Counted from the stretch's first letter, positions 44,627-54,408 are shown. The stretch is DNA of 64,000 nucleotides from Butyrivibrio proteoclasticus P6B7 (GCF_000622085.1 NZ_JHWL01000010.1:1-64000); one strand, 5' to 3'. Notes: generated by a model from the letters alone, not told the origin. Numbers and translations: made by a program.

Positions 44627-44653
44627 CGCCTTTTGCCCCTTTAAATTCCATTT

Positions 44654-45763
44654 TCACCAATCTTGTGAAAATAACTCCTCAAAGTCAAAGCCATCCACAA
44701 TACTCCTCATATGTGTCAGCTCTGCAGCCATTTCCTCGGATGAGTGGATCTCATACTCACCACTCTTAAAGCATTCTACCATAAATCTATTAATTTCGGG
44801 CTTATAATGTGAATAGTCCGCATAATCGTTGAGGTCCGTCACTTCATCCATGGTCTGGAAATAGAAAACATGGACGTTGTCGTACTGAAGCAATTCATCA
44901 GCCACGAACTGGTACTGATTCAGCGTAGCCTCATAGGTATTCTCCTGAAGAACGTTGTGCCAGTAGAGAATACTATATGGTGGGAAAAAGAAATAAAACT
45001 CAGTATCAGGGTTATCAATAACGAAAGGAAGGATGTTGACCTGAAGGTTCTCATAGGTCTGAGGAATCAAAGTCTTAGGATCCATTTCCTCGTCCACCTT
45101 CTCAGGCTCCTCGTAGGTGTGCATAACCCACTGAATATTGTAATAGTCAGGAGTCCACCAGCTAAAGTAGATCTCAGACAGGTCAGAGCCCTCACCCTGA
45201 ACCACTGGTCTAAAGATGTACTGGAAAAGAACATCCTTATTAAGCAGGTACTTAACGTCGTTGAACGGATTGCTGTCATAGAGATACTCTGGCAGCGGAT
45301 ACTTGGTAGTATCTGTGTCCGCAGTCATTGTAGGAATATCCATTGCAAAGAAAACTGCACGAACATCGTTATTCTGCCTTGCGTAAGTATTCTCATCAAA
45401 TACGATAGAGAGGATGTTATAGTCGTCCTTAGGATAAGCGCCGCTATAGCTAAGCTTCACAGTCCTAAGATCCATGATCTCTGCGAAGTCGTCGGTGTCG
45501 AAGTTAACGGTCATGGAAGAGCCAATAATGCAGGAATCATAGGTAAAGTTCTTGGCCATTCCCGGATTCTGGCTCAGCTGATTATCCACAATATAAGGAA
45601 AGTCCTGCAGTGGTGCGTGATAGTGGAAGAATGGATCCACATAGATCACCAGCGCTGAAATCAGGATGAACACTGCCAGCATCAGTCCCAACAACGTGAA
45701 AAAGAGCTTCTTCGCCCTGTTATGTTCTTTTTTAATTGTCTTGAATTCTTTTAATTCGCCCAT
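44654..45763 (-). CDS. SGNH-like acyltransferase partner of MBOAT (DltD/AlgX-like)
   Basis: 369 residues. An N-terminal helix (LFFTLLGLMLAVFILISALVIYV) anchors an extracellular domain with SGNH features: CIIGSSMTVNF carrying the nucleophile serine and ADYSHYKPEINRFMV carrying the Asp-His pair near the C-terminus. Proteins of this kind take an acyl group delivered by an MBOAT channel and transfer it to a glycan. It lies 55 bp downstream of an MBOAT gene, so the two probably work together. The acyl group is likely acetyl, by analogy. Confidence 0.83.
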   Translation of the reverse strand: MGELKEFKTIKKEHNRAKKLFFTLLGLMLAVFILISALVIYVDPFFHYHAPLQDFPYIVDNQLSQNPGMAKNFTYDSCIIGSSMTVNFDTDDFAEIMDLRTVKLSYSGAYPKDDYNILSIVFDENTYARQNNDVRAVFFAMDIPTMTADTDTTKYPLPEYLYDSNPFNDVKYLLNKDVLFQYIFRPVVQGEGSDLSEIYFSWWTPDYYNIQWVMHTYEEPEKVDEEMDPKTLIPQTYENLQVNILPFVIDNPDTEFYFFFPPYSILYWHNVLQENTYEATLNQYQFVADELLQYDNVHVFYFQTMDEVTDLNDYADYSHYKPEINRFMVECFKSGEYEIHSSEEMAAELTHMRSIVDGFDFEELFSQDW

Positions 45764-45818
45764 TTTACTCCAGCTTGATAATTCTCAAATCTCAGAATAG
45801 TGCATAATTCTACTAACA

Positions 45819-47282
45819 TCAGAAGTTCATATATAAGAACGTTCCAACTCCCGAGAAACTCAATATACTCCACACCAGGAAAAGAGCTGTCACAAGAGTG
45901 GTCCAAATGCTAAGCTTAACGCTCTTAATCTGCTCCAGAGCGTTCTTTCTAAAGAAAATGATGTAGGCAGATACGATCAGGAACAGCCACATGCAAAGAT
46001 CCCACACAAAGCTGGTCTTCATAAGTGGTGTCACCTTGATGACGTACCAGAACTCGTCCAGTCTAAACACTGATGTAAGGCTGCTTGGAAGAGCCTTCTT
46101 GCCGCCCACAAACATTCTACCAATAAGCGTTACGGCATCCTTAAGGCTTGGCGCCCTAAAGAATACCCAGGCAAGGTTCACATATGCAAAGGTCAGAATT
46201 GTGCTAACCACAGTCTTTACCGGGTTAGAGCCAGCTCTTTTTACAAGACTAGTCTTGTTCCTATCCATCCACATCCTGGTGATCACGAACAAAACACCGT
46301 GAAGAAGTCCCCACACCAGGAAGGTGTAGCCCCTGCCGTGCCAAACGCCACTGATAAGGAACACCACCAGGTAATTCAGATATTTCCTGAACTTACCCCT
46401 TCTATTGCCACCAAGAGGAATGTAGAGATACTTGGTAAAAAAGCCAGTGAGTGTGATATGCCATCTCTTCCAGAAATCCACAATATTAGTGGCTTTGTAA
46501 GGAGAGTTAAAGTTAACAGGCAGCTCAATTCCGATCATCATGGAAATGGCGCTGGCCATGTCGCAATAACCGCTAAAATCAAAGTACAGCTGGAATGTAT
46601 AGAATACAGAAACCAGAATAGCCTCGAGACTTCCCAAAGTGGTCACGTTCTCAAAGCCGTAGGAAACAGCCTCTCCAAAGGTGTCTGCCAGGAGAACCTT
46701 TTTGAAAAGACCTATTGAAAAAAGATATAGCCCTCTCATGAGGGTGTCGTAGCTGAATTTAGATCTGATGCTCTTTTCCAGCTCCTTGGACAGATCAGCG
46801 TAGCGCTGGAGCGGACCCTGGATAACCTTAGGGAAATAGAGCACATAGACAAGATAGTCAATAACCTTGAACTTAGGGATCTCCATGGTGTACAGATCCA
46901 CCAGGAAAGAGATCATGTTGAAGGTGTAAAAGCTGATGGCCACTGGGAAATATCCCAGAAGATATTTAAAGTACACAAGGGCAAAGATATTCACAGAAAC
47001 CGCCATCAGCATGATGATTCTGCCATCAATCCCTCTAAAATCCTTATCCCTGAACTTCACAATGAGGTTTGCAAACACAACATTCAAAGCGATGCTGATT
47101 GCAAAAAGCCCAAAATCATCCAGGCCAAAGAACAGGAAAAAGACCGCAGAAAATCCAATGAGACAGAGTTTTAAGATCAGCTCCCCCTCCTCTTTTTTCC
47201 TAAAGATGTGACGCAAAACAGAATATGCAATTACGAAGATGGGCAAAAGCGCCAACACAAATCCATAAGAATTAAAAAGCAT
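45819..47282 (-). CDS. MBOAT-family O-acyltransferase (first copy)
   Basis: 487 residues, about eleven helices. It has the MBOAT signature region with QGPLQRYADL, YFDFSGYCDMASAISMMIGIEL, FWKRWHITLTGFFTKYLYIPLGG and the catalytic histidine in SGVWHGRGYTFLVWGLLHG. It moves acyl groups across the membrane as in DltB, PatA and AlgI. Followed by an SGNH partner at 44654-45763. A second MBOAT/SGNH pair lies at 52906-56062. Confidence 0.94.
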   Translation of the reverse strand: MLFNSYGFVLALLPIFVIAYSVLRHIFRKKEEGELILKLCLIGFSAVFFLFFGLDDFGLFAISIALNVVFANLIVKFRDKDFRGIDGRIIMLMAVSVNIFALVYFKYLLGYFPVAISFYTFNMISFLVDLYTMEIPKFKVIDYLVYVLYFPKVIQGPLQRYADLSKELEKSIRSKFSYDTLMRGLYLFSIGLFKKVLLADTFGEAVSYGFENVTTLGSLEAILVSVFYTFQLYFDFSGYCDMASAISMMIGIELPVNFNSPYKATNIVDFWKRWHITLTGFFTKYLYIPLGGNRRGKFRKYLNYLVVFLISGVWHGRGYTFLVWGLLHGVLFVITRMWMDRNKTSLVKRAGSNPVKTVVSTILTFAYVNLAWVFFRAPSLKDAVTLIGRMFVGGKKALPSSLTSVFRLDEFWYVIKVTPLMKTSFVWDLCMWLFLIVSAYIIFFRKNALEQIKSVKLSIWTTLVTALFLVWSILSFSGVGTFLYMNF

Positions 47283-47293
47283 GTTTCTATCCC

Positions 47294-48385
47294 TTATTTC
47301 TGCATTATCTTAACGAAGTGGTCCACCGCTGTCTCAAGGTCGAAGGCCTTTGTCCAGCCAAGGCTCACAAGCTTATCTGGATTCAAGATCTGTTTATTGA
47401 TTGGAGACTGTAACTTAAGGTCCCTTTCATCAGCTTCCTTGGCGGTTACAGGAACTCCTGCTGCCTTGCCGATGAGCTCTGCCAGACCCTTGATGGTGAC
47501 TACATTCCCTGGAGCACAGATATCCACCACGTCTCCCTTTTTTGCTGTCAAAAGAACTGTCAAAATCCCAGAAGAAGCATCTGCCGCGTAGTTGTAAGAA
47601 CGCTCCTGAAGACCTGGGCTATTAAGAACAATAGGGTTTCCAGAGATAGCTCTTTTTACAAACTGCACATGAGCTCTGTCATCGCTGCCGGTAATGCCTG
47701 GGCCAAAGGTGTGACAAGGTCTTACCACAACACAGTCCAGATCAGATTCTAGGCTCATTTCTTCGGTAGCCAGCTTACTTACTGGGTAGCAGGAGCGTGG
47801 CCCCTGCTGTTCCACGATAGATAAGATTTCGTTGTAATAGTGTGATGCGAATTCCGAACAATCATCTGATGTCTCAGCAAATGTCTTGCCGTGTATTTCA
47901 GCTATGTTATCCACAATACTCTGCTCTACAGAGTACACTTCTCCACTGGATACATAGAGGAACCTGTGGATATTAGCTCTTTTACCATATTCGAGAATAT
48001 TAGCGGTTCCAAGGATGTTGCCCTCCACTGTCTCCTTCCATCTGTCGATAAAGGCTGATGGATAGGCGTTTCCAGCGGCATGGATGATGTAGTCCACGTG
48101 CTCAGGGAACTCTTTGAAATCCTTGGACAACATATCGTATCTGACAAAAGAGATATCTTCTCCAAATCTTTCACGGAGTTTATCCACATTTCGGCCTGCG
48201 GCGAAGATAGTTATCCACCCTTTGCCGGACTTATTGTAGTGGATAAGTTCATCCACAATAAATGAGCCAATGGTTCCACTGGCTCCTGTCACCAGGATGC
48301 TCTTTCCATTTAGCTCATCTATTCCTACTGTATGTTCAATGGCGGCCTTAAGGTCACTTACATATGTCTCGTTATCAGTTACCAT
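47294..48385 (-). CDS. NAD-dependent epimerase/dehydratase (extended SDR)
   Basis: About 363 residues. It has the Rossmann motif LVTGASGTIGSFIVDELI near residue 30, IIHAAGNAYPS, LYVSSGEVYS, catalytic CYPVSKLATEEMSL (YxxxK) and VVRPCHTFGPG. The extended SDR form suggests an epimerase or dehydratase acting on a nucleotide-linked sugar or alditol. It follows the TarI-like gene by 26-45 bp and precedes the MBOAT gene. The open frame runs to a GTG at 48403; the ATG at 48385 is preferred, though neither has a strong ribosome site. The product is not determinable. Confidence 0.85.
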   Translation of the reverse strand: MVTDNETYVSDLKAAIEHTVGIDELNGKSILVTGASGTIGSFIVDELIHYNKSGKGWITIFAAGRNVDKLRERFGEDISFVRYDMLSKDFKEFPEHVDYIIHAAGNAYPSAFIDRWKETVEGNILGTANILEYGKRANIHRFLYVSSGEVYSVEQSIVDNIAEIHGKTFAETSDDCSEFASHYYNEILSIVEQQGPRSCYPVSKLATEEMSLESDLDCVVVRPCHTFGPGITGSDDRAHVQFVKRAISGNPIVLNSPGLQERSYNYAADASSGILTVLLTAKKGDVVDICAPGNVVTIKGLAELIGKAAGVPVTAKEADERDLKLQSPINKQILNPDKLVSLGWTKAFDLETAVDHFVKIMQK

Positions 48386-48429
48386 AATTTCATTTCCATA
48401 CACATCATTTTATTTGACGTTGCTGGCGA

Positions 48430-49143
48430 TTATTTCAGCCACTCACTTCTCTTACTTACAAGAAGTGCCTTGAAAATATCGATGTCATCTACAGTTGTAA
48501 GCTTGATGTTCTTCTCTGAACCCTGGGAGAAGTACACCTTCTTGCCAAGCTCGATCATAAGAGTACAGGAAGCAACTGATGCTGTGATGCCCTTCTCAAG
48601 AGCCTCTCTGTGGGCGTCGCAGATCTCACCGATCTTAAAGCCCTGAGGAGTCTGAGTTCTTTTAAGGTGATCTCTTGAATAGCTCTCGTTTGAAGACTCG
48701 CCATCCTCAGTTGTAAGCATAGCCTCAGCACAAGGAATTGCTGTGATGGCGTTGCCGAACTGCTTGGTCTTCATGATGCAGTCAGAGATGATCTCTGCAG
48801 AAACCATAGGACGGATAGCATCGTGGATAAGTACGATGTCGTCCTTGTCAAAGAACTTCTCAAGCTCGTAAACACCGTTTCTAATAGAGCCCTGGCCGTT
48901 CTCACCGCCGTTAACGATGTGCTCAAGCTTTGTTATATTGAACTGTTTAGCGTAGGCTGTAACCATCTGCTCCCAGCCCTCTACGCATACAACAGCGATA
49001 GAATCTATTTCAGGGTGATTCTGAAAAGCCTCTAAAGTATAGACAATTACTGGCTTCTCATTAACTGTAAGAAACTGCTTTGGAATGTCCTGATGCATTC
49101 TTGCACCGGTTCCGCCGGCAATTATAAGTGCTACTGTTTTCAT
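48430..49143 (-). CDS. IspD/TarI-family cytidylyltransferase, likely for CDP-alditol
   Basis: 237 residues. It opens LIIAGGTGARMHQDIPKQFL; the GGTGxRM and PKQF form is like TarI (ribitol-5-phosphate cytidylyltransferase) more than IspD. It also has IVNGGENGQGSIRNGV, LIHDAIRPMVS and KLTTVDDIDIFKALL. As ispD is already present at 2491-3198 and this gene adjoins LicD and an SDR, I infer synthesis of CDP-ribitol or another CDP-linked alditol for surface decoration. It could instead be a second IspD. Confidence 0.85.
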   Translation of the reverse strand: MKTVALIIAGGTGARMHQDIPKQFLTVNEKPVIVYTLEAFQNHPEIDSIAVVCVEGWEQMVTAYAKQFNITKLEHIVNGGENGQGSIRNGVYELEKFFDKDDIVLIHDAIRPMVSAEIISDCIMKTKQFGNAITAIPCAEAMLTTEDGESSNESYSRDHLKRTQTPQGFKIGEICDAHREALEKGITASVASCTLMIELGKKVYFSQGSEKNIKLTTVDDIDIFKALLVSKRSEWLK

Positions 49144-49230
49144 AATACTCTCCTGTTTATCAATAACTCCATGTACATCTGTACATTTATCTCATACTTC
49201 ATTTCACTGATCTGTAGTCATCATGCTCAA

Positions 49231-50109
49231 TTACTTAATCACATTGACGTGCATTGGCACCCTCTTATCCTCTGGAGGAAGGGCCATGTAATCCTTGTAG
49301 GTTTTCTTAAGCCACTTGTCGTGGTCCTTAGGAATCGGGAACTCTTTTCCGCGGATCACTGCTGTGTCCGGGCCATCGATAAGGTGCTCAATATCAAAGT
49401 CAAGGCCCCAGTACCTTGGATCAGGCTGCTCGTTGGATATAAAAAGAAATGGCTTCTTACCGTTACTTTCCTGATAGAGGTCAGGTGTCTTACTTCTAAG
49501 GCCTGCAACTCCGCCTGTGGTCTGGTTCTTGATATAGCTCTGAGCAAGAACTCTAAATGGGATCAGCTTGCCGATTCCTGCAAGAACCGCTGCTGCTGCC
49601 TTCATGATGCCCTTGAACTTGCTGTAATCAATGTATGGTCTGTGCCCCATGGAAAGAGCATACAAGAGCTTCAGCTTAAGGAGCTGAGCCTTGTGATTGT
49701 CATCCTCAATATCAAATACGAAAAGATCCAGAGTTGGGTGAGAATACCTATTCTCGTAGAAAGCCTCTTCACCAAAGCTTGTGGCCTCATAAGTAAGATC
49801 CATGTCCGCTATCTTAGTTATAAAGTCAAAGAACTGTGGATATCTTTCAAATCTAAGAAGCTTGAATCTGGGATCCGCCTCTGTCTCGTAAACCTCAATA
49901 AATCTCTCATAGTCCTGACGAAGGAACAGAATATCCACATCGTCGTCCCATGGAATAAAGTCCTGATGCCTGATGGCACCAAGGAAAGTACCTCCGTGAA
50001 GGAAATACTGAATGTTGTGCTTTTTACAAATTCTATCTACTTCTGAGAGCATGGCAAAGTCCGATTCATGAACCCTGTCTAAATACTCCTGAACTTCCTT
50101 TGAAATCAT
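49231..50109 (-). CDS. LicD-family phosphotransferase
   Basis: 293 residues with the LicD signature FLHGGTFLGAIRHQDFIPWDDDVDILF near residue 38, giving the metal-binding WDDDVD aspartates. LicD proteins transfer phosphocholine, phosphoribitol or similar from CDP donors to glycans. Next to a TarI-like enzyme the donor is likely CDP-alditol, though choline cannot be excluded. The start ATG is at 50109 with GAGG 8 nt upstream; a TTG one codon earlier is open too. Confidence 0.9.
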   Translation of the reverse strand: MISKEVQEYLDRVHESDFAMLSEVDRICKKHNIQYFLHGGTFLGAIRHQDFIPWDDDVDILFLRQDYERFIEVYETEADPRFKLLRFERYPQFFDFITKIADMDLTYEATSFGEEAFYENRYSHPTLDLFVFDIEDDNHKAQLLKLKLLYALSMGHRPYIDYSKFKGIMKAAAAVLAGIGKLIPFRVLAQSYIKNQTTGGVAGLRSKTPDLYQESNGKKPFLFISNEQPDPRYWGLDFDIEHLIDGPDTAVIRGKEFPIPKDHDKWLKKTYKDYMALPPEDKRVPMHVNVIK

Positions 50110-50168
50110 CAATAATACCTCTATTACTACAACTACTCATCTGTATCAGCCGTATCAGCTGACTACAT

Positions 50169-50957
50169 TTACTTCTGCCCAATCACCTCAGGATCCGCGT
50201 AGATCAAATATCCATCCACCGTATCCACCAGCTCCAGGCCCTGCTCTGTCAGATCCCCATCGATAGCTCTTTCTTCATTAAGGATAATGTAGCTACACTT
50301 GGTCTCGCGGGTTGCTGCCACCAGCGCCTCTGCATCTATAACCTCAGGCTTAACCATAACCTCATACACTGAGTTATAGTAGTCCCACTGAGTTACCACC
50401 ATCTCACGGCCATAAGGCATCAGGATGTTGGTGTTGTACTGTCTTACAAAATGAACCATCTCATCCGGGAAAGCCGCACGTACTCTTGGCTCGCCCTCCT
50501 TTGGCGCGATCACGTCAACCACATCCACCACTGACTGAGGAATGTGATAAAGGTTCTCAGCCTTGGACATGTACTGCCCTGTGTAAACGAAAGTGCCTGT
50601 AATCGCAATAACTGCCAGGGTTACCACCAGCGCAACTCTCTGGTGCATGCTCTTTTTCAAAGAAAAGATTGCCTTGCAGGCTCCAAATCCAATAACCAGA
50701 TAGATTGGCACCAGCCACAAAAGGCGGTAATAGGTGTCCGTTCCGTCGCTGAAGACCTTAACGTAGGCCTTCTTGATGATTGGGCAAAGAAATCCCACAA
50801 CCATCACCAGCGGCATAATGCCAAGGACCACCTTCTTCTTGATGCTCTTTTCTGTAGCCAGGATGTAGATGGCCGCAGCAAGGAACATCACCAGTAGCGC
50901 GCCGTTTCCCATATATAGTTTGAGTGACACATAGCATTCTCTGAATATACCGTACAT
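50169..50957 (-). CDS. Membrane protein, possible C-terminal half of a DUF6077-type protein
   Basis: 262 residues. Four hydrophobic helices (ALLVMFLAAAIYILA, VVLGIMPLVMVVGFLCPII, YYRLLWLVPIYLVIGFGAC, VALVVTLAVIAITGTFVY) are followed by a soluble C-terminal domain (about 130-262) with KPEVIDAEALVAATR and a beta strand YIILNEERA. It begins 20 bp after the stop of the DUF6077-like gene at 50978-52135, with AAGGA before the ATG. The two together are the size expected for one longer protein, so this may be a split gene. Confidence 0.7.
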   Translation of the reverse strand: MYGIFRECYVSLKLYMGNGALLVMFLAAAIYILATEKSIKKKVVLGIMPLVMVVGFLCPIIKKAYVKVFSDGTDTYYRLLWLVPIYLVIGFGACKAIFSLKKSMHQRVALVVTLAVIAITGTFVYTGQYMSKAENLYHIPQSVVDVVDVIAPKEGEPRVRAAFPDEMVHFVRQYNTNILMPYGREMVVTQWDYYNSVYEVMVKPEVIDAEALVAATRETKCSYIILNEERAIDGDLTEQGLELVDTVDGYLIYADPEVIGQK

Positions 50958-50977
50958 AAACTAGTCCTTCCTAACCA

Positions 50978-52135
50978 TCAGCCGCCCCAAATTGACAGGT
51001 ACAATAACAGGTAAATCACGCTTGGAATCTCGCACAGCACAGCTCCCACCAGCACTGTCCATCTTCTTGAGAAGAACAGTAATATCAGTGTCAAAAGAGC
51101 TATGATTCCGCCACCAAAGAAAATGCCCAGGGAGGTGCAGACTCCAGCCAGCATATTGATAAGTGTCAGCATTACCCAAGGTGTGATCATGTAGTGATCA
51201 TCTGAAACCGTCTTGGCTGGGTTAGTTGAATGGAAATGTCCTGTATCCTCCAGCATCCACAGGAAAACCCAGAAAATAAGCGGGAATACCTGGTTGCATG
51301 CAATGGCCTTACCCTGCCAGGTTCTTGTAAGGAAGAACGTAGCATTGGTGTAAATGGACACATTTCCAAATATCATCAAAAATGAAATGATGATCATAAA
51401 TACAGGAATGATTTCCTGTCTTCGTCTGAACAAAATCCTTGCGATCTCAACGTACACAAGGTACACAAGGGCGATCACAAGACATGGAATAACTGAGTGG
51501 GATACGATGGTTGCATGTATTCCGCTCTGCCTTGCGATGAAAGCGATCCACATGGTGATAACAGCCAGCGCATGTCTGATGTCCAGAGATGTGCTGGTTC
51601 CTGTGTAAGGAAGGATGGTGTTCATAACATCCGCCTGCTGCGCAAGAAGTGACTCTACAACAAAGTAGGCGTCATCTCCGTCAAAGCTAGACATCACAAC
51701 AGACATAACCATCTGGAACATCAACAACACAAAGAATATTCCCCAGTAGATGTTGCTCTCAAGGGAATAGTTCATCTTAAGCATCTTAGGATCTGACCTG
51801 GGGCTTAAGAGCTCGTGAGCTCCAGCGTGGGTCTCTCCTGGGAAAAGAGATAACACATTAAAGCCATCTCTTTTTAACACCCAAAGTCCTCTGATAAGAC
51901 CAGCTGCTGCCAGCACCAGAGAAATAATGGTGTAATACTTGGTGCAATAGCTAAAGGCGTTGTAAGTAATCTTAAGCATGCAGGGAATAGCCACCACCTC
52001 AAAGCAGCCAAAGTAAACCAGATACCCAAGGATAAAGGTAATTCCCACGGTACGCCTAACCACTGGCAATATGAAGTTAAACAGGATTCCAATTAAAAAT
52101 GGAATAATTAAAAGCCATAAAACTAGTAGATGCAT
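50978..52135 (-). CDS. DUF6077-like multi-pass membrane protein (possible N-terminal half)
   Basis: 385 residues, about ten helices. I recognise a DUF6077-type motif in the exoplasmic loop: SSFDGDDAYFVVESLLAQ followed by PYTGTSTSLDIRHALAV, and TRTWQGKAIACN. The acidic pair in FDGDDAYF resembles the first-loop acidic residues of GT-C enzymes. The frame ends at SIWGG just before the gene at 50169-50957. I recall DUF6077 proteins being longer (about 600 or more residues), so a frameshift or natural split is possible. Confidence 0.75.
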   Translation of the reverse strand: MHLLVLWLLIIPFLIGILFNFILPVVRRTVGITFILGYLVYFGCFEVVAIPCMLKITYNAFSYCTKYYTIISLVLAAAGLIRGLWVLKRDGFNVLSLFPGETHAGAHELLSPRSDPKMLKMNYSLESNIYWGIFFVLLMFQMVMSVVMSSFDGDDAYFVVESLLAQQADVMNTILPYTGTSTSLDIRHALAVITMWIAFIARQSGIHATIVSHSVIPCLVIALVYLVYVEIARILFRRRQEIIPVFMIIISFLMIFGNVSIYTNATFFLTRTWQGKAIACNQVFPLIFWVFLWMLEDTGHFHSTNPAKTVSDDHYMITPWVMLTLINMLAGVCTSLGIFFGGGIIALLTLILLFFSRRWTVLVGAVLCEIPSVIYLLLYLSIWGG

Positions 52136-52206
52136 TGTAAACTCCTGTTGTTATTTTTTCGCTAATTTCATAGTTCTTTTGCCAAAAACAATTCTAGTGA
52201 TGATTA

Positions 52207-52830
52207 TCACTCTTCGTTGAGCATAAGATTCAGGTGCTCCTGAAGAATAGAGATACCAGTCAGGTTCTCACCACCACGAGGGATGATGATATCTGCGTAC
52301 TTCTTACTTGGCTCTACGAACTGCTCGTGCATAGGCTTAACAGTCTCTGTGTACTGTGTAAGGATAGAGTCGATGCTACGGGCTCTCTCGATCATATCTC
52401 TTCTGATACGACGCATAAGTCTCTCATCGGCATCGGTCTCAACAAAGACCTTAATGTCCATGAGATCTCTAAGCTCTTTATTCTCAAGGATAAGGATACC
52501 CTCCACGATGATAACCTTCTTAGGCACCACGTGTACTGTGGCATCAGACCTGTTGTGGATTGTGTAATCGTAAACAGGCATGTCGATTTCCTGATTATTC
52601 TTAAGCTTCTTAACATCCTCGATCATAAGATCAGTGTCGAAGGACTGAGGATGGTCATAGTTAAGCTTGGATCTATCCTCGTAGGAAAGGTCGTCATGGG
52701 CCTTATAATATGAATCGTGGTTGATAACCACAATATCATCTCCAAACTTCTCTTTAATCTTTCGCACAATTGTGGTCTTACCTGATGCTGTTCCTCCTGC
52801 GATTCCTACTATACATACTTTCTCGCTCAT
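52207..52830 (-). CDS. udk: Uridine kinase
   Basis: 207 residues, pyrimidine salvage kinase phosphorylating uridine and cytidine. It has Walker A GIAGGTASGKTTIV at 10-22, NHDSYYKAHDDLSYEDRSK, NYDHPQSFDTDLM, ILENKELRDLMDIKVFVETD and RRIRRDMIERARSIDS. It is the usual size. It is embedded among surface-glycan genes. Recycling of CMP or UMP released by CDP/UDP-sugar transfer could justify the location, but it may be chance. Confidence 0.96.
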   Translation of the reverse strand: MSEKVCIVGIAGGTASGKTTIVRKIKEKFGDDIVVINHDSYYKAHDDLSYEDRSKLNYDHPQSFDTDLMIEDVKKLKNNQEIDMPVYDYTIHNRSDATVHVVPKKVIIVEGILILENKELRDLMDIKVFVETDADERLMRRIRRDMIERARSIDSILTQYTETVKPMHEQFVEPSKKYADIIIPRGGENLTGISILQEHLNLMLNEE

Positions 52831-52905
52831 ATTGTTCCTTTCATTTCTATATCATTAGTATTCACAATTATAGTTTTTTGAATACCATCTAGTAGCATTG
52901 TTATA

Positions 52906-54408
52906 TTAGTCCACACGATAGGTTCCACCAAAGGACCTGAAGTAATCATGTGAAAAGATCTGTCCACTCTCACTATCATAGGTGATAAGCTGAATGTCGT
53001 ACCCCAGATGATCGTCATCGTAGAGGTAGTTAAGACTCTCATCCTCTGTAGGATAAAGAAATCTAAAGTTCTGCTCAACTGGCTGATAAACCACGTGTCC
53101 AAGGCCTGTAGCTACGCCGTCAAGACCATTCTCGCCATAGGCTTCGTAAACTCCATTAGATAGATCTTTTATCAGAATATAAGGTGCGTTCTCGGCTGCG
53201 GAGGCATCCCTTACTGCAGTAGTTCCTGCAAGGTTCTCCACAAGGTGCATGAGATCGTCATCCTTAAGGGCGTTGGAACCCTGGTTAAAGTAGATCACGT
53301 AGCTTACCTTATTAAGTGACAACTGGTTAAGTCTTGTGTACAGGTCATCGCCTGATGTAGCCATGTCCTTGAGCTCGTCGTTAAAAAGAGCTACTTTGTC
53401 AGCCCAGTCTGAGTAGCTGACGTCACCTCTGTGATCTGCAAGGTCGGCGTTGTCTGTAAGCCACTGTCCCATGTAGTCTGTAACCTTGATGGCGCCTGTA
53501 GCATTGAGGTGTCCTGTGTCGTTAAGGTCACTTCTATAATCAATTATACCCATATTTAGCATATTGATGTAGGGTACTCCGTAATTAGCTGCAATCTCAG
53601 CTGCGCTATTTGCTGCGATCTTGTCTGTGGTTGTGGCACAGCATGGCATGTAGGTCACAACAACCTGGATGCCGTCTCTCTGGCACTCGTCGATGATCTT
53701 CATAAGATATTCCTGACCAACGGTGTGCTCTGAAAGGATCTCTCCCTCGGCTGGGTCTGGGAAAGATGTAGGCGAAAGCTCAACCTGATATCTCATCTCG
53801 CCGCCCATAAGAGGATTGGTGGTCTCTGTACCAAGTACTGTCTTGTAATCCTCTGAAGTAAGCTCGCTCCATCTGCTGTGATATACGATGAAGTCAAAGA
53901 GGAATTCATTTCTTGTTTCCTGATCCTGAATAAGGTCGTTAATGGCTGCAATCTTAAGTCTGTCCAGTGGCCAAGCGTCCATGTTGAGGTGAAGCTGCTC
54001 CACAGAGGTGTTGCGCTCTGATTTGTCGGCGTTTTCCTCCATCACATCCAGGTATTGATAGTTCTTTTCAAGCATATATGCATCCACAACTACAACCTTT
54101 GGAGTGCAGTACTGAAGGGCTTCGATAAGCTCCCAGTATGTGGCCTGCATTACAGAGCCATGACCGCCCATGTTGTAAGAGGTGTAGCCGTAGTCCTCGT
54201 ACAGAGTAACCGGATTGATGGCGTTGATCACATGGGATGAGCCCATGAAGAGAACGTCTATATGTCCGGCCTTGGCCTGGTCGAAGAAATCTGCGTACTT
54301 GTAATTACTGTCCTTTCTGCGAACCAGAGTGGTTACGGCAAGGACACTGATGGCAAGCACCAGAAGAAACGCTATTATCTTGAAAAGATTGCCTAATCTT
54401 TTTTTCAT
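52906..54408 (-). CDS. DltD-like SGNH membrane protein
   Basis: 500 residues. An N-terminal helix (IIAFLLVLAISVLAVTTLV) anchors an extracellular SGNH-like domain with VLFMGSSHVINAINP (serine block), YNMGGHGSVMQATYW (glycine/asparagine block) and DLNDTGHLNATGAIKV (Asp-His block). The last 170 residues form an extra domain with few recognisable motifs. It sits about 200 bp downstream of the second MBOAT gene, from which it probably receives an acyl group for transfer. The ribosome site AGGAG is clear. Confidence 0.85.
   Translation of the reverse strand: MKKRLGNLFKIIAFLLVLAISVLAVTTLVRRKDSNYKYADFFDQAKAGHIDVLFMGSSHVINAINPVTLYEDYGYTSYNMGGHGSVMQATYWELIEALQYCTPKVVVVDAYMLEKNYQYLDVMEENADKSERNTSVEQLHLNMDAWPLDRLKIAAINDLIQDQETRNEFLFDFIVYHSRWSELTSEDYKTVLGTETTNPLMGGEMRYQVELSPTSFPDPAEGEILSEHTVGQEYLMKIIDECQRDGIQVVVTYMPCCATTTDKIAANSAAEIAANYGVPYINMLNMGIIDYRSDLNDTGHLNATGAIKVTDYMGQWLTDNADLADHRGDVSYSDWADKVALFNDELKDMATSGDDLYTRLNQLSLNKVSYVIYFNQGSNALKDDDLMHLVENLAGTTAVRDASAAENAPYILIKDLSNGVYEAYGENGLDGVATGLGHVVYQPVEQNFRFLYPTEDESLNYLYDDDHLGYDIQLITYDSESGQIFSHDYFRSFGGTYRVD

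Noticed and set aside
49093..50046. Long plus-strand open frame (317 codons) across ispD-like and LicD genes
   Set aside because: It is antisense to two recognisable genes and its translation has no family motifs; similar shadows at 2416-3147 and 44870-45658 were also dropped.
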